NCBI GenBank assembly: GCA_964458015.1
Contig: CAYWGR010000053.1
Location: 1-31,238, forward strand
Length of the DNA stretch: 31,238 bases
Reading direction: 5' to 3'
Source: CAYWGR01 sp964458015
GTDB taxonomy: Bacteria; Planctomycetota; Planctomycetia; Pirellulales; Thermoguttaceae
Shown here: positions 31,184 to 31,238 of the stretch, one piece after another
How positions within the stretch are numbered: position 1 is the stretch's first letter
Layout of the letters: every line of letters begins with the position of its first letter
Program-made: the position numbers and the translations under genes
Notes under the pieces: model-generated
Told to the model about the DNA's origin: nothing
The model's input: only the letters and a program-made list of their open reading frames with translations
Databases searched by the model: none

Positions 31184-31238
31184 GTAGGGCGGGTCGAGCG
31201 AAGCGATGGCCCGCCTTGAATTCTTCGCAAAATGGCGG
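31184..31238. repeat. Second copy of the REP-like element, cut by the window edge
   Basis: 31184-31215 matches 4265-4296 with a single base change (GTAGGGCGGG..., GAGCGAAGCGA, GGCCCGCC). It is followed by 31218-31238, which is close to the reverse complement of 4292-4312. The modules are therefore the same but rearranged. Confidence 0.8.

Overview
The window most likely comes from a Planctomycetes bacterium (Pirellulales-like), probably an assembled environmental genome. This is inferred from gene content: a diderm envelope gene (lpxA), an RDD / SpoIIM / DUF4129 / DUF4350 / MoxR / DUF58 operon, an ABC ATPase fused to a cyclic-nucleotide-binding domain, and moderately high GC. Four runs of exactly ten N (334, 1399, 6747, 29852) are scaffold joins. 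At least the last one is an assembly artefact rather than missing sequence.

Layout. 134-6691, minus strand: ABC ATPase with a cNMP-binding domain, rnhA, a broken four-helix-bundle gene (2004-2381), a sensor histidine kinase with a c-type haem motif, and priA. 6950-8982, plus: lpxA followed by a protein I assign to the omptin outer-membrane proteases, with both catalytic pairs visible. 9207-11284, plus: a two-gene ABC exporter. 11436-13448, minus: a two-ACT-domain protein and a UPF0210 protein. 13775-16803, plus: a 58-residue protein with a near-consensus promoter, yqgE, an ornithine-decarboxylase-like enzyme with a strong terminator, and a methyltransferase.

16804-19231 looks like an accessory island. 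It holds a 118-bp nested palindrome, a highly structured intergenic transcript candidate ending in an excellent intrinsic terminator, an AT-rich stretch, and a lower-GC three-gene cassette. I read the cassette as a toxin-antitoxin-chaperone (TAC) system: HigB-like toxin, HigA-like antitoxin with a C-terminal extension, and SecB-like chaperone. 19232-26156, plus, is a tightly packed seven-gene membrane/MoxR operon. It is followed by a small exported protein with two HxS motifs (2H phosphoesterase-like), then coaX and obg (minus), ald (plus, split by a gap) and uppP (minus).

A second layer is repeats. Six degenerate arrays with a seven-base period (1980, 2424, 4220, 4353, 22513, 22717) sit in or beside gene ends, mostly as facing pairs around a short cassette. 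One of them supplies the hydrophobic core of a lipoprotein signal peptide. A separate palindromic family shares a GAGCGMAGCGA core (4265, 13539, 16834, 31184).
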